Origin: Candidatus Omnitrophota bacterium
GTDB taxonomy: Bacteria > Omnitrophota > Gorgyraeia > Zapsychrales > Fredricksoniimonadaceae
Length of the DNA stretch: 53,422 bases
Direction: 5' to 3'
Assembly: GCA_013285735.1 (NCBI GenBank)
Contig: JABDGZ010000001.1
Coordinates: 1 to 53,422, forward strand
Shown: in pieces, positions 45,739 to 53,294 of the stretch
Layout: every line of letters starts with the position of its first letter
How positions within the stretch are numbered: position 1 is the stretch's first letter
The notes under the pieces: model-generated
Told to the model about the DNA's origin: nothing
Databases searched by the model: none
Seen by the model: the letters and a program-made list of their open reading frames with translations, nothing else
Position numbers and translations under genes: made by a program

Positions 45739-47457
45739 ATGAAACATACTGTGTTAAAGAAAATTTTTGTCATTATCTTGGGGTTTGTGTTATCAGCATT
45801 TTATATGCCTCGATTGTCTGCTGATGAAAGTGCAGCAGATACGAGCGATGCCATTGATATGATTGTTGGGGATATTCAAACGATCGCGGTCAATAACCTG
45901 ACACGTGTTTCAGTGACTGACCCGGATGTAGCGGATATTTCAGATGCTCAAAGTGATAAGATCACGATTTTAGCTAAAAAAGGCGGACAGACGGCTTTGT
46001 TTTTATGGGACGCGGATGGCAAGCGCAACGTTAAAGTGTGCGTGGCCAACCAGGATCTAACTGCGCTTAAGGGCCGTGTACAAAAGATTTTAGATGAAGC
46101 GAATATTACCGGTGTTACTTTAGAAGAGAATTTTGATATAGGCAAGGTGGTTCTCTCCGGGGAATTACCTAGGGAAGATAGAGACCGGATGACGGATATT
46201 TTATCGCCATATAGCGATGATTTGATGAATTTGACCAAGGCAGAAAAACATGAAGAGTTGATTCAGGTGGATATGCAGATTGTGGAGATAAGCACCTCGC
46301 TGGATCAAAATCTGGGGATATTGTGGGGGACAGGTTCTGGGGGCACCAACAGCGGTGCGATAGGGCTTAATTATGCTGAAACACTTCCGCCTAGCGATGG
46401 GCATATTAAAGATTTTTTTAAGATAGGAAATTTTTTCCGTACGAATTCATTAGAGGCTACGGTGAATGCCTTGGTGCAAGAAGGCAAGGCGAAACTTATT
46501 TCTAAACCCCGCTTAGTGGTTGTTAGCGGTAAGCAAGCGAGTTTCTTGGTGGGTGGGGAAATCCCCGTTGAAAGCACAACTACTTCCGCCTCAGGAGGGT
46601 CAACCACTTCAAACACAACCTATGCAGAATATGGGGTTAATATGTCGGTTACCCCGACCATTCGTGAAGGAAAAATAGATGTACTGCTCAATGTGGATAT
46701 ACGTGATATTGATTCATCGAATTCGTCTAACGGCAACACTGCTTTTATTACGCGCACAGCAACGACAAATTTATTTATGGATAACAAGCAGACCATTGCC
46801 CTGGCAGGTTTGATTAAGTATGCCGTCAGCGCTCAAGTAACAGGTATCCCGATATTATATAAGATACCCATTATAGGGGCATTATTTAGAAATAGCAGCA
46901 CCCCCTCACCAGAGTCTAATACAGAGATGGTGATTATTTTGACACCAACGGTGCTGACAGATAAGAAATTTGCGAATAATCAGATAGTTATGCCGACACC
47001 ATCGGAGCGTGAGGAATGGAACAAGATTGATGCGAAGTATGAACATGAACCGCTGCCAGCGTGGCCGATTGCGAAAGAGAAAGTCGTTGAGCCCAGCAGC
47101 AATGATTCACCAACCATATTTCCGGAAATGACAGCGTATGCGCGCATGGTGCAGGAGAGGATTTCTAAAGCCATATCCTACCCCCAGGCTGCAGGAGGTG
47201 TCGCTTTGGCAGGGACTGTTAAGTTGAAGCTACACATCCTTAGAAGCGGGGTATTGGATTCAGAAGAAGTGGTAGAATCTTCAGGGAATGATATTTTAGA
47301 TCAAGACGCTATGCAAGCCGCCAAATCAGCTGCTCCGTATGATGTTTTTACAACGGGAATGGATCAGGAAGATTTGATTTTTACGATCCCTATTGTATAT
47401 AACAGGCTCATTTCAGGGGACCAGGCGCCCACGGGGAAAGTCATTGCTTCGTACTAA
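45739..47457 (+). CDS. cpaC: CpaC/RcpA secretin fused to a TonB C-terminal domain
   Basis: 572 residues. Signal peptide (~1-29), pilus-type N-domain with BON-like folds (~35-175), then the secretin barrel region (~235-410) with LISKPRLVVVSGKQASFLVGGEIPV and GLIKY...GIPILYKIPIIGALF. Residues ~470-555 match the TonB_C pattern (YPQAAGGVALAGTVKLKLHILRSG, ESSGNDILDQDAM, AAPYDVF). A TonB-type tail on a secretin is unusual. Starts 3 bp after cpaB. Confidence 0.9.
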   Translation: MKHTVLKKIFVIILGFVLSAFYMPRLSADESAADTSDAIDMIVGDIQTIAVNNLTRVSVTDPDVADISDAQSDKITILAKKGGQTALFLWDADGKRNVKVCVANQDLTALKGRVQKILDEANITGVTLEENFDIGKVVLSGELPREDRDRMTDILSPYSDDLMNLTKAEKHEELIQVDMQIVEISTSLDQNLGILWGTGSGGTNSGAIGLNYAETLPPSDGHIKDFFKIGNFFRTNSLEATVNALVQEGKAKLISKPRLVVVSGKQASFLVGGEIPVESTTTSASGGSTTSNTTYAEYGVNMSVTPTIREGKIDVLLNVDIRDIDSSNSSNGNTAFITRTATTNLFMDNKQTIALAGLIKYAVSAQVTGIPILYKIPIIGALFRNSSTPSPESNTEMVIILTPTVLTDKKFANNQIVMPTPSEREEWNKIDAKYEHEPLPAWPIAKEKVVEPSSNDSPTIFPEMTAYARMVQERISKAISYPQAAGGVALAGTVKLKLHILRSGVLDSEEVVESSGNDILDQDAMQAAKSAAPYDVFTTGMDQEDLIFTIPIVYNRLISGDQAPTGKVIASY

Positions 47458-47526
47458 CGGTTAGTATCCCGCCAATAATAAAATCATCAGCGACAAAACA
47501 AAAAAATGTGGTAGAATATAAGACTT

Positions 47527-49689
47527 ATGAGCTGTAAAGTCATTACAATATTCAGTAATAAGGGTGGAGTAGGCAAAACCTTTATCGGGGTTAATATTGC
47601 CTGCGCGCTCGCCGTAAAAGGCAAACGGGTGCTGATTGTGGATTTAAATTTGCAGGCGAGCCAGGACATGGCGCGCATGCTTAATCTGCCGCCGACGAAT
47701 TGCCTGGTTGACATTTTGGCTGACTTGGAAAGTTCAGCGGATGTCATTAGGAAAAATATAATCACGCATTCCAGTGGCCTGCATTTTTTGCCTGGCATCA
47801 AATCTCCCCGACAAATCGGACACATCACGTCGGATAATTTGCGTTTATTTTTCAAAAAAGCAAGCAGTCAATATGAATATATCATTGTTGATGGTGGGAG
47901 CACTTTTAGTGAGACCTTTATCAGCATCCTGGACTCATCCAACCTGATTTTGTTAGTGGGTACGCCCGACATCTTGGCGGTGTACCAGGTCAAGACAAGT
48001 CTTGAAATCCTTCAAAGCCTACATTTTCCCGTAAAGATGGTACGATTGATCTTAAACCGTGCTGAAAGCCGGGGCGGTGTCGCCTGGCAAGAAGTCAAGA
48101 ATGCCTTGGCCTGCGAAGTTTTTTCATTGATACCGTCGGATGGCAAGACAGTCGGGGTTGCCCTAAATAGCGGCGTACCCTGTGTCATCGACAGCCCTAG
48201 GGCAAAGGTGTCAGAATGCTTCTTTGAGATCGCCAACAGCTTGAATGATGAAAGCATTTATGTTCAAGCTTCTGATGTTATCAAGGTGCGCGCCACCGAC
48301 GAAACTTCTAAAAAGAGCAATGCGTTTTGGGAAAAATTTGGCATTACGCCCAATGTGGCTGAAGCAGCGATGAATTTTAAAAAAGAGGAAGATGAGGTTA
48401 TTAAAGTAAAGCGGGCCGTGCATAATCTTTTAGTTGAGCGCATGAATTTGCAGAAGATGTCGCAGGAAGTTTTAAATGATCCCACTCAAGCCGCCAATTT
48501 GCGCAAGGCCGCGGAAAAAGTAGTTACAGAACTTTTGGCAGAAACATCGGGGACCTTTCTTTCCAGCCACGAGGAACGCTCCCGTCTGGTCAAGGAAATT
48601 GTCAATGAAGCCTTGGGGCTAGGTCCTTTGGAAGATTTTTTGGCTGATGAGACGATCACCGATATCATGGTTAATAATAAAGATGAAATTTTCGTAGAAA
48701 AGAATGGAAAAATCCTTTTGACCAACAAGCGGTTTATTTCCAATGATCAGGTCCGGGCTACCATTGACCGCATCATTGCTCCTTTAGGCCGCCGGGTGGA
48801 TGAATCGACACCCATGGTGGACGCCCGTCTTCCCGACGGGTCACGTATCAATGCGATCATACCGCCTTTGTCTTTGAACGGTCCCATGATCACGGTGCGC
48901 AAATTTTCCCAGGACCGCTATACCATTGATGATTTGCTGACCCGTTTTAAAACCATCTCACAGCCCATGGCGGATTTTTTAAATGCCTGTGTTATCGGAC
49001 GCAAGAACATGATTGTCTCCGGAGGGACAGGTGCTGGAAAAACAACCTTGCTTAATATTATTTCCCAATTTATCCCGGATAATGAGCGTATTATTACCAT
49101 CGAAGACGCGGCGGAATTACGGTTGGTTAAAACACATTGGGCCCGTCTGGAAAGCCGTCCACCCAATATCGAAGGCCGCGGCAAGGTGACGATCAGGGAT
49201 CTTTTTGTGAATACCTTGCGTATGCGTCCGGACAGGATCATCATCGGTGAGTGCCGTGGACCGGAAGTACTGGACATGTTACAGGCCATGAATACCGGCC
49301 ACGATGGGTCTTTGACCACCCTGCATGCCAACACGACACGGGATACACTTTCGCGTATGTCGTCCATGGTTTTGCTCTCAGGAATTGAATTACCGTTGCG
49401 CGCCATTTACGAAATGGCTGCTTCAGCCATTAACGTCATTGTACAGATCAACCGTTTTTCCGACGGTACGCGTAAGATCACGGCGATTTCTGAATTGACC
49501 GGTAAAATGGTGGATGGTTTACCGGAGATCATTGACGTGTTTACATTTGTCCATAAGGGTTTAAACGCCGAAGGGCAAATCATGGGAGAATACGCCGCTA
49601 CCGGGTATATCCCTAAGTGTTTCGATGATTTAAGTACGCGAGGCATACCCCTTAGTAAAACTGTTTTTGAGAGTCATGTCAGCATATAG
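47527..49689 (+). CDS. CpaE(TadZ)-CpaF(TadA) fusion ATPase
   Basis: 720 residues. Residues ~1-240 are a MinD/ParA-like domain (deviant Walker A NKGGVGKTF at 11-19, LIVDLNLQAS, YIIVDGG) as in TadZ/CpaE, without an N-terminal receiver. After a ~50-residue linker, residues ~295-720 are a TadA/CpaF secretion ATPase (ADETITDIMVNN, GGTGAGKTTLL near 499, RMRPDRIIIGECRGPEVLDM, TGHDGSLTTLHAN). TadZ positions the motor and TadA drives pilus assembly; here they are one chain. A TAGAAT box at 47512-47517 would give a nearly leaderless mRNA. Confidence 0.92.
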   Translation: MSCKVITIFSNKGGVGKTFIGVNIACALAVKGKRVLIVDLNLQASQDMARMLNLPPTNCLVDILADLESSADVIRKNIITHSSGLHFLPGIKSPRQIGHITSDNLRLFFKKASSQYEYIIVDGGSTFSETFISILDSSNLILLVGTPDILAVYQVKTSLEILQSLHFPVKMVRLILNRAESRGGVAWQEVKNALACEVFSLIPSDGKTVGVALNSGVPCVIDSPRAKVSECFFEIANSLNDESIYVQASDVIKVRATDETSKKSNAFWEKFGITPNVAEAAMNFKKEEDEVIKVKRAVHNLLVERMNLQKMSQEVLNDPTQAANLRKAAEKVVTELLAETSGTFLSSHEERSRLVKEIVNEALGLGPLEDFLADETITDIMVNNKDEIFVEKNGKILLTNKRFISNDQVRATIDRIIAPLGRRVDESTPMVDARLPDGSRINAIIPPLSLNGPMITVRKFSQDRYTIDDLLTRFKTISQPMADFLNACVIGRKNMIVSGGTGAGKTTLLNIISQFIPDNERIITIEDAAELRLVKTHWARLESRPPNIEGRGKVTIRDLFVNTLRMRPDRIIIGECRGPEVLDMLQAMNTGHDGSLTTLHANTTRDTLSRMSSMVLLSGIELPLRAIYEMAASAINVIVQINRFSDGTRKITAISELTGKMVDGLPEIIDVFTFVHKGLNAEGQIMGEYAATGYIPKCFDDLSTRGIPLSKTVFESHVSI

Positions 49690-49695
49690 ATCCTA

Positions 49696-50031
49696 ATGAT
49701 CGCTAATCTTACCCGCGGCACCACCATTGCTTCCCGTGTTAAAATTGCCAACAACTCTTGGACTCGCATGAAGGGTTTGCTGGGGGGCGCTGATTTTCCC
49801 CCAGGCGAGGCTTTGATCATTACGCATTGCCAATCCATCCATATGTTTTTTATGAAATTCTCTATTGATGTGATTTTTTGCGACAGTCAAAATAAGGTAG
49901 TCGGACTCTGTCAGGACATCAAGCCATTTTATCTGTCTCCTGTATTTTTTAAAGCCTCCTTTGCCATCGAATTACCGTCGGGAACCATCGCCGCATCTAA
50001 AACACAATTAGGGGACCAGGTGCAGTATTGA
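49696..50031 (+). CDS. DUF192 family protein
   Basis: 111 residues. The DUF192 pattern is visible: RMKGLLGG..FPPGEALII, CQSIHMFFMKFSIDVIF and FAIELPSGTI. Function is not established. It follows the ATPase gene by 6 bp and its stop codon lies inside the -35 region of the next promoter. Confidence 0.85.
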   Translation: MIANLTRGTTIASRVKIANNSWTRMKGLLGGADFPPGEALIITHCQSIHMFFMKFSIDVIFCDSQNKVVGLCQDIKPFYLSPVFFKASFAIELPSGTIAASKTQLGDQVQY

Positions 50032-50079
50032 CGCACCATTGCCCGGTGTTATAATAGAATGTCCAGAGTGGACATTCTA
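50028..50079 (+). promoter_or_regulatory. Promoter with palindromic operator on the start codon
   Basis: TTGACG (50028-50033) and TATAAT (50050-50055), spacer 16 bp. A perfect 25-bp palindrome, TAGAATGTCCA-GAG-TGGACATTCTA (50055-50079), begins in the -10 box and ends on the A of the ATG. It could be a repressor operator and, in RNA, a hairpin that hides the start. Confidence 0.7.
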
Positions 50080-51116
50080 TGGGTGTTATCTATAAATTAA
50101 AGGATGAAGTTGTTCGTTTTATAATCAGCCAAAGGCAAAGTAATCCGCTTTTTTCCTGCCGTCAACTGGCTGAATCAGCATCCCAACAATTTGGTCTCCA
50201 TCTTTCCAAATCATCAGTCCATGATGTACTTAAAGAGTCCGGCATTGTAACGCCCCGGGGCAGAAAGCCCAGCCCTAAGTTCGAAATCCCTCAAGAAAAA
50301 AAGAAGCAAATTCAAACCAGTCTCTCGCAGGTTAAGTTATTGCCATCCCCTGATTCCACCGTCATCCTGAGCGAAACGAAGGATCCTAAGATGTCTTTAG
50401 ATTCTTCGCCCACAGGGCGCAGAATGACGATAGAAAAAAAAGAAGACACGGAGATTTCAGCTGAATATGAAGGCGCTGGAAGGATTTTTTTGAAGGCAGT
50501 GCTTTGGGACCTGGGGATTTTTTCAGAGGAGAACATTAAAGAGTCAGATTGGGAATATTATTTGACCTATAGCAAAGGAATTAAGGTTTTTTTGGAAAAC
50601 AACAAAGATTTTTTTATTGACTTGGGTCTACCCATTGAGCGCTGTATTAAGGAAATTGCAGATGGACTAGTGAATAGTATAAGGCCGCTGATGGTGCATA
50701 AAATTTCAGACGAAATACTTTTTAAAGCCTGCATGGAGGCTAAACTTGGATTTAAAATACAAAAAGTATCAATAGTGGATGAAAATGACCATATTCTATT
50801 AGAATTTAACAACATAATGGAGTTAAATAGAGATTTTATTGTAAATAATATTATTTTTGTGGAGAATCATGAAAAAGACCTTGTGAAAAGATCAAAATCT
50901 ATATTTTTTCCACAATGCATTGATAATAATATAGTTATAGAAGAAATATTAAATTTTAAAGGATTTGATGTCACTAATAAAGACGAAAACGCTGTAAATT
51001 TATTAGTTGATGACAATTTCAGTGATAAAATGATGCTTCAGGCAGCGGTTGAAAAGTTAAATGGGATGTATTTGAGGGATGAACAAAATAGGCTGGTAAG
51101 GGTTAAAATTTGTTGA
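50079..51116 (+). CDS. Helix-turn-helix protein with internal repeat insertion
   Basis: 345 residues. The N-terminus (~1-65) is a winged or transposase-like helix-turn-helix (FSCRQLAESASQQFGLHLSKSSVHDVLKESGI, then TPRGRKPSP). Residues ~94-117 are translated from a palindromic repeat. The rest (from ~130, AGRIFLKAVLWDLGIF) is unrecognised and seems clade-specific. No catalytic motif is seen. A regulator controlling itself and perhaps the pilin genes is inferred from the operator and location. Confidence 0.6.
   Translation: MGVIYKLKDEVVRFIISQRQSNPLFSCRQLAESASQQFGLHLSKSSVHDVLKESGIVTPRGRKPSPKFEIPQEKKKQIQTSLSQVKLLPSPDSTVILSETKDPKMSLDSSPTGRRMTIEKKEDTEISAEYEGAGRIFLKAVLWDLGIFSEENIKESDWEYYLTYSKGIKVFLENNKDFFIDLGLPIERCIKEIADGLVNSIRPLMVHKISDEILFKACMEAKLGFKIQKVSIVDENDHILLEFNNIMELNRDFIVNNIIFVENHEKDLVKRSKSIFFPQCIDNNIVIEEILNFKGFDVTNKDENAVNLLVDDNFSDKMMLQAAVEKLNGMYLRDEQNRLVRVKIC
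50360..50429. repeat. Palindromic repeat inserted in frame in a gene
   Basis: Terminal arms CGTCATCCTG and CAGAATGACG are complementary at 9 of 10 positions, and the inside contains GAGCGAAACGAAGGATC and GCCCACAGGGC. It resembles small repeats that I recall from intergenic regions. It keeps the reading frame of the 50079-51116 gene. Confidence 0.65.
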
Positions 51117-51136
51117 TAAATTTCTGACCTGTCGGT

Positions 51137-51308
51137 TTGACAAGCCTTATTATATATGGCATACTTTCAACGTGAGTATCTATACATCGTATCAACAGCC
51201 CTTAAGGGGCTTTTACATAAATGGAAGACCCGTACTATTTGTTCCTCGCTCCTGTATTTTGAAGGGGGAAGGGTTTAATTATTCTTCTGGCACGGAAGGT
51301 GAAGGGCG
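51137..51308 (+). promoter_or_regulatory. Pilin promoter and structured leader, copy 1
   Basis: TTGACA (51137-51142) and CATACT (51160-51165), spacer 17 bp. The ~135-nt leader has a AGCCC-TTAAG-GGGCT hairpin followed by TTTTA, and a longer stem between AGACCC and GGGTTT. The same elements occur in copy 2 at 52603-52774. Confidence 0.6.
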
Positions 51309-51503
51309 ATGATCCAAAAACTAGGAAATAGAACCACGCAAAATCTAATTGAATATGCGATCGTCGTCGATAATCTCAGCAGGGTTGCTTTAAGCGCCTA
51401 CGCGCAGAAGATGGTTACTGAGGATTCTTCTAACTATAACATTCCCTGGTCATTCAAAGGAATTGGGATGACGAAGGGTTTTTGGAGGGAATTATGCGTA
51501 TAA
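51309..51503 (+). pseudogene. Degenerate Flp-type pilin gene
   Basis: The start (QNLIEYAIVV) matches the intact 51-residue pilin at 52775-52930. Relative to it, a net 27-nt in-frame loss has removed nine residues of the membrane helix and placed Asp and Arg in it. A one-base loss then destroys the stop, so the frame runs 22 residues further into the next gene. It is probably non-functional. Confidence 0.75.
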
Positions 51504-51928
51504 AGAATAAAAGAGGTCAAAGCACGATAGAGTATATCCTGCTTGTGACCGCGGTTATTGCAATTATGATTATATTCTCAACGAGTAACAGTACGGGTAT
51601 ACGATCAGCGTTAAATGGTGTCTGGGGGACAGCGACCTCCGATATGGGCACTGGGATGACTGCACTGTCAGCATCACATGCGCCAGGCAACGCAGTTGCT
51701 GGGCCGCCAGAGAATTCAGTTTATGTTAATGTTGACGGAAATTTACCAGGTTCTGGTAACTAAAAGTATAACTTTTATGAATCTAATTTAGGAGGAACAC
51801 ATGTTAAGAAACTTCCTTAAAAATAAAAAAGCTCAAAATGTTGCGGAGTACGCACTTTTGATAGCCTTGGTCGTCGCTGGAGTCATTGCTATGCAGACCT
51901 ATGCTCAGCGTGCATTGCAAGCCCGTAT
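51438..51928. repeat. Duplicated pilin segment, copy 1
   Basis: All 491 bases, coding and non-coding, are identical to 52932-53422, at an offset of 1494 bp, and the match still continues at the window end. Left of 51438 the two copies differ at about ten positions in ~250 bp plus indels. Confidence 0.95.
51494..51763 (+). CDS. Flp-like pilin (89 aa), copy 1
   Basis: Begins MRIKNKRGQSTIEYILLVTAV at the ATG at 51494, with GGAGGGA upstream (a TTG at 51482 is not needed). The class III prepilin cleavage motif G|QSTIEY is followed by a ~20-residue helix. The rest is Gly/Ser/Thr-rich (TSDMGTGMTALSASH) and unlike classic Flp, which is shorter. Identical to 52988-53257. Confidence 0.82.
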   Translation: MRIKNKRGQSTIEYILLVTAVIAIMIIFSTSNSTGIRSALNGVWGTATSDMGTGMTALSASHAPGNAVAGPPENSVYVNVDGNLPGSGN

Positions 51929-52154
51929 TCATAATGCGGCGCAATATATGGCGTCCGCGACAGGTGTTAACGGAATAGGGAATGATACACAATACGAGCC
52001 GTATTACATGTCAAGTTCGTACAATGTGGATTCCAATAGTGTGGAAAACAAACGTTTGGGATCTGGGTTGGTTGAATATGATGATACCAATAACCGGACA
52101 CGGACAGGTAGTCAGACGACCAGTTATGATAATACAGCAGACTCGAGTCTATAA
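51801..52154 (+). CDS. Flp-like pilin or pseudopilin (117 aa)
   Basis: MLRNFLKNKKA|QNVAEYALLIALVVAGVIA gives the prepilin motif with Ala at the -1 position. A hydrophobic helix (~14-33) leads into a 75-residue Asn/Ser/Tyr/Asp-rich tail. AGGAGG is 5-7 nt upstream. Longer than standard Flp, so it may be a TadE/F-like minor subunit or a lineage-specific pilin. Confidence 0.8.
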   Translation: MLRNFLKNKKAQNVAEYALLIALVVAGVIAMQTYAQRALQARIHNAAQYMASATGVNGIGNDTQYEPYYMSSSYNVDSNSVENKRLGSGLVEYDDTNNRTRTGSQTTSYDNTADSSL

Positions 52155-52190
52155 GGCATGACTTTAACGAAATATTAAAGGAGGAATCCT

Positions 52191-52523
52191 ATGTTGCAAT
52201 ATCTTAATCAAAAACGAGGGCAAAGCACCATTGAGTACGCGATACTGATAGTTATCATTATCGGTGCTTTGCTGACCATCCAGGTCTACATCAAACGCGG
52301 TATTCAGGGACGTTTGAAAAGTTCCGCGGATGATATCGGTGATCAGTATTCCGATGGTAATATGAATGAAATTAAAACAACCTCCAGGTACAGCAATACT
52401 GATGAGTCATTTACAGCTGGAGTTTCTTCATCTAACTTGGTGAATCCGGAGCTGACCAATACTAGCGAAAATGCAGTTATCCTTAACACTTCGCAAGAGT
52501 ACTGGGGATCTAACGCAACGTAA
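52191..52523 (+). CDS. Flp-like pilin or pseudopilin (110 aa)
   Basis: MLQYLNQKRG|QSTIEYAILIVIIIGALL shows the class III motif and helix. A charged segment (QVYIKRGIQGRLKSSADDIG) follows, then a Ser/Asn/Thr-rich tail. AAGGAGG precedes the ATG. The gene is followed by a strong hairpin at 52550-52593. Confidence 0.8.
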   Translation: MLQYLNQKRGQSTIEYAILIVIIIGALLTIQVYIKRGIQGRLKSSADDIGDQYSDGNMNEIKTTSRYSNTDESFTAGVSSSNLVNPELTNTSENAVILNTSQEYWGSNAT

Positions 52524-52549
52524 GGGCGTATTTCAAAGGTAGACATAAA

Positions 52550-52593
52550 ACTCCCCCTTTCTCTCTTTTAGTACAAAGAGGGGAAGGGGGAGT
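52550..52593 (+). terminator. Hairpin closing the first pilin unit
   Basis: ACTCCCCCTT pairs perfectly with AAGGGGGAGT, and CTCTTT / AAAGAG extend the stem inward. There is no U-run. It sits 27 bp after the third pilin stop and 10 bp before the second copy of the promoter. Confidence 0.6.
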
Positions 52594-52602
52594 CTGCTAG
52601 GG

Positions 52603-52774
52603 TTGACAAGCCTTATTATATATGGCATACTTTTAATGTGAGTATCTATACATCGTATCAACAGCCCTTAGGGGGCTTTTACATAAATGGAAGACCCGTA
52701 CTATTTGTTCCTCGCTCCTGTATTTTGAAGGGGGAAGGGTCTAATTATTCTTCTGGCACGGAAGGTAAAGGGCG
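52603..52774 (+). promoter_or_regulatory. Pilin promoter and structured leader, copy 2
   Basis: TTGACA (52603-52608) and CATACT (52626-52631), spacer 17 bp. The leader keeps both stems; GGGTCT here against GGGTTT in copy 1 still pairs with AGACCC (A-U versus G-U type change), consistent with a conserved RNA stem. Confidence 0.6.
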
Positions 52775-52930
52775 ATGATCCAAAAATTAAGAAATAGGAC
52801 CGCGCAAAATCTAATTGAATACGCGATCGTCGTTTCTTTGATCTCAGCAGCAGTGGCTGCTTTGAGCACCTACGTGTTCCGTTCTGTACAAGCAGAGCAG
52901 AAGTTAGTTACTGAGGACTCATCTAACTAA
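52775..52930 (+). CDS. Flp-type pilin (51 aa)
   Basis: Begins MIQKLRNRTA|QNLIEYAIVV, with prepilin motif at residue ~10, then an uninterrupted hydrophobic helix (SLISAAVAALSTYVF) and a short tail ending VTEDSSN. Length and pattern match the Flp major pilin of Tad systems, assembled in the inner membrane by TadA. It is the intact counterpart of the degenerate gene at 51309. Confidence 0.85.
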   Translation: MIQKLRNRTAQNLIEYAIVVSLISAAVAALSTYVFRSVQAEQKLVTEDSSN

Positions 52931-52987
52931 AAACATTCCCTGGTCATTCAAAGGAATTGGGATGACGAAGGGTTTTTGGAGGGAATT

Positions 52988-53257
52988 ATGCGTATAAAGA
53001 ATAAAAGAGGTCAAAGCACGATAGAGTATATCCTGCTTGTGACCGCGGTTATTGCAATTATGATTATATTCTCAACGAGTAACAGTACGGGTATACGATC
53101 AGCGTTAAATGGTGTCTGGGGGACAGCGACCTCCGATATGGGCACTGGGATGACTGCACTGTCAGCATCACATGCGCCAGGCAACGCAGTTGCTGGGCCG
53201 CCAGAGAATTCAGTTTATGTTAATGTTGACGGAAATTTACCAGGTTCTGGTAACTAA
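52988..53257 (+). CDS. Flp-like pilin (89 aa), copy 2
   Basis: Every base equals 51494-51763, including the Shine-Dalgarno. Same G|QSTIEY prepilin motif. Whether both copies are expressed cannot be told, but each has its own upstream promoter. Confidence 0.82.
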   Translation: MRIKNKRGQSTIEYILLVTAVIAIMIIFSTSNSTGIRSALNGVWGTATSDMGTGMTALSASHAPGNAVAGPPENSVYVNVDGNLPGSGN

Positions 53258-53294
53258 AAGTATAACTTTTATGAATCTAATTTAGGAGGAACAC

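Noticed and set aside
51166-51308. Cyclic di-GMP (GEMM) riboswitch in the pilin leader
   Set aside because: The conserved GEMM core and tetraloop motifs are not visible; the leader is structured but unassigned.
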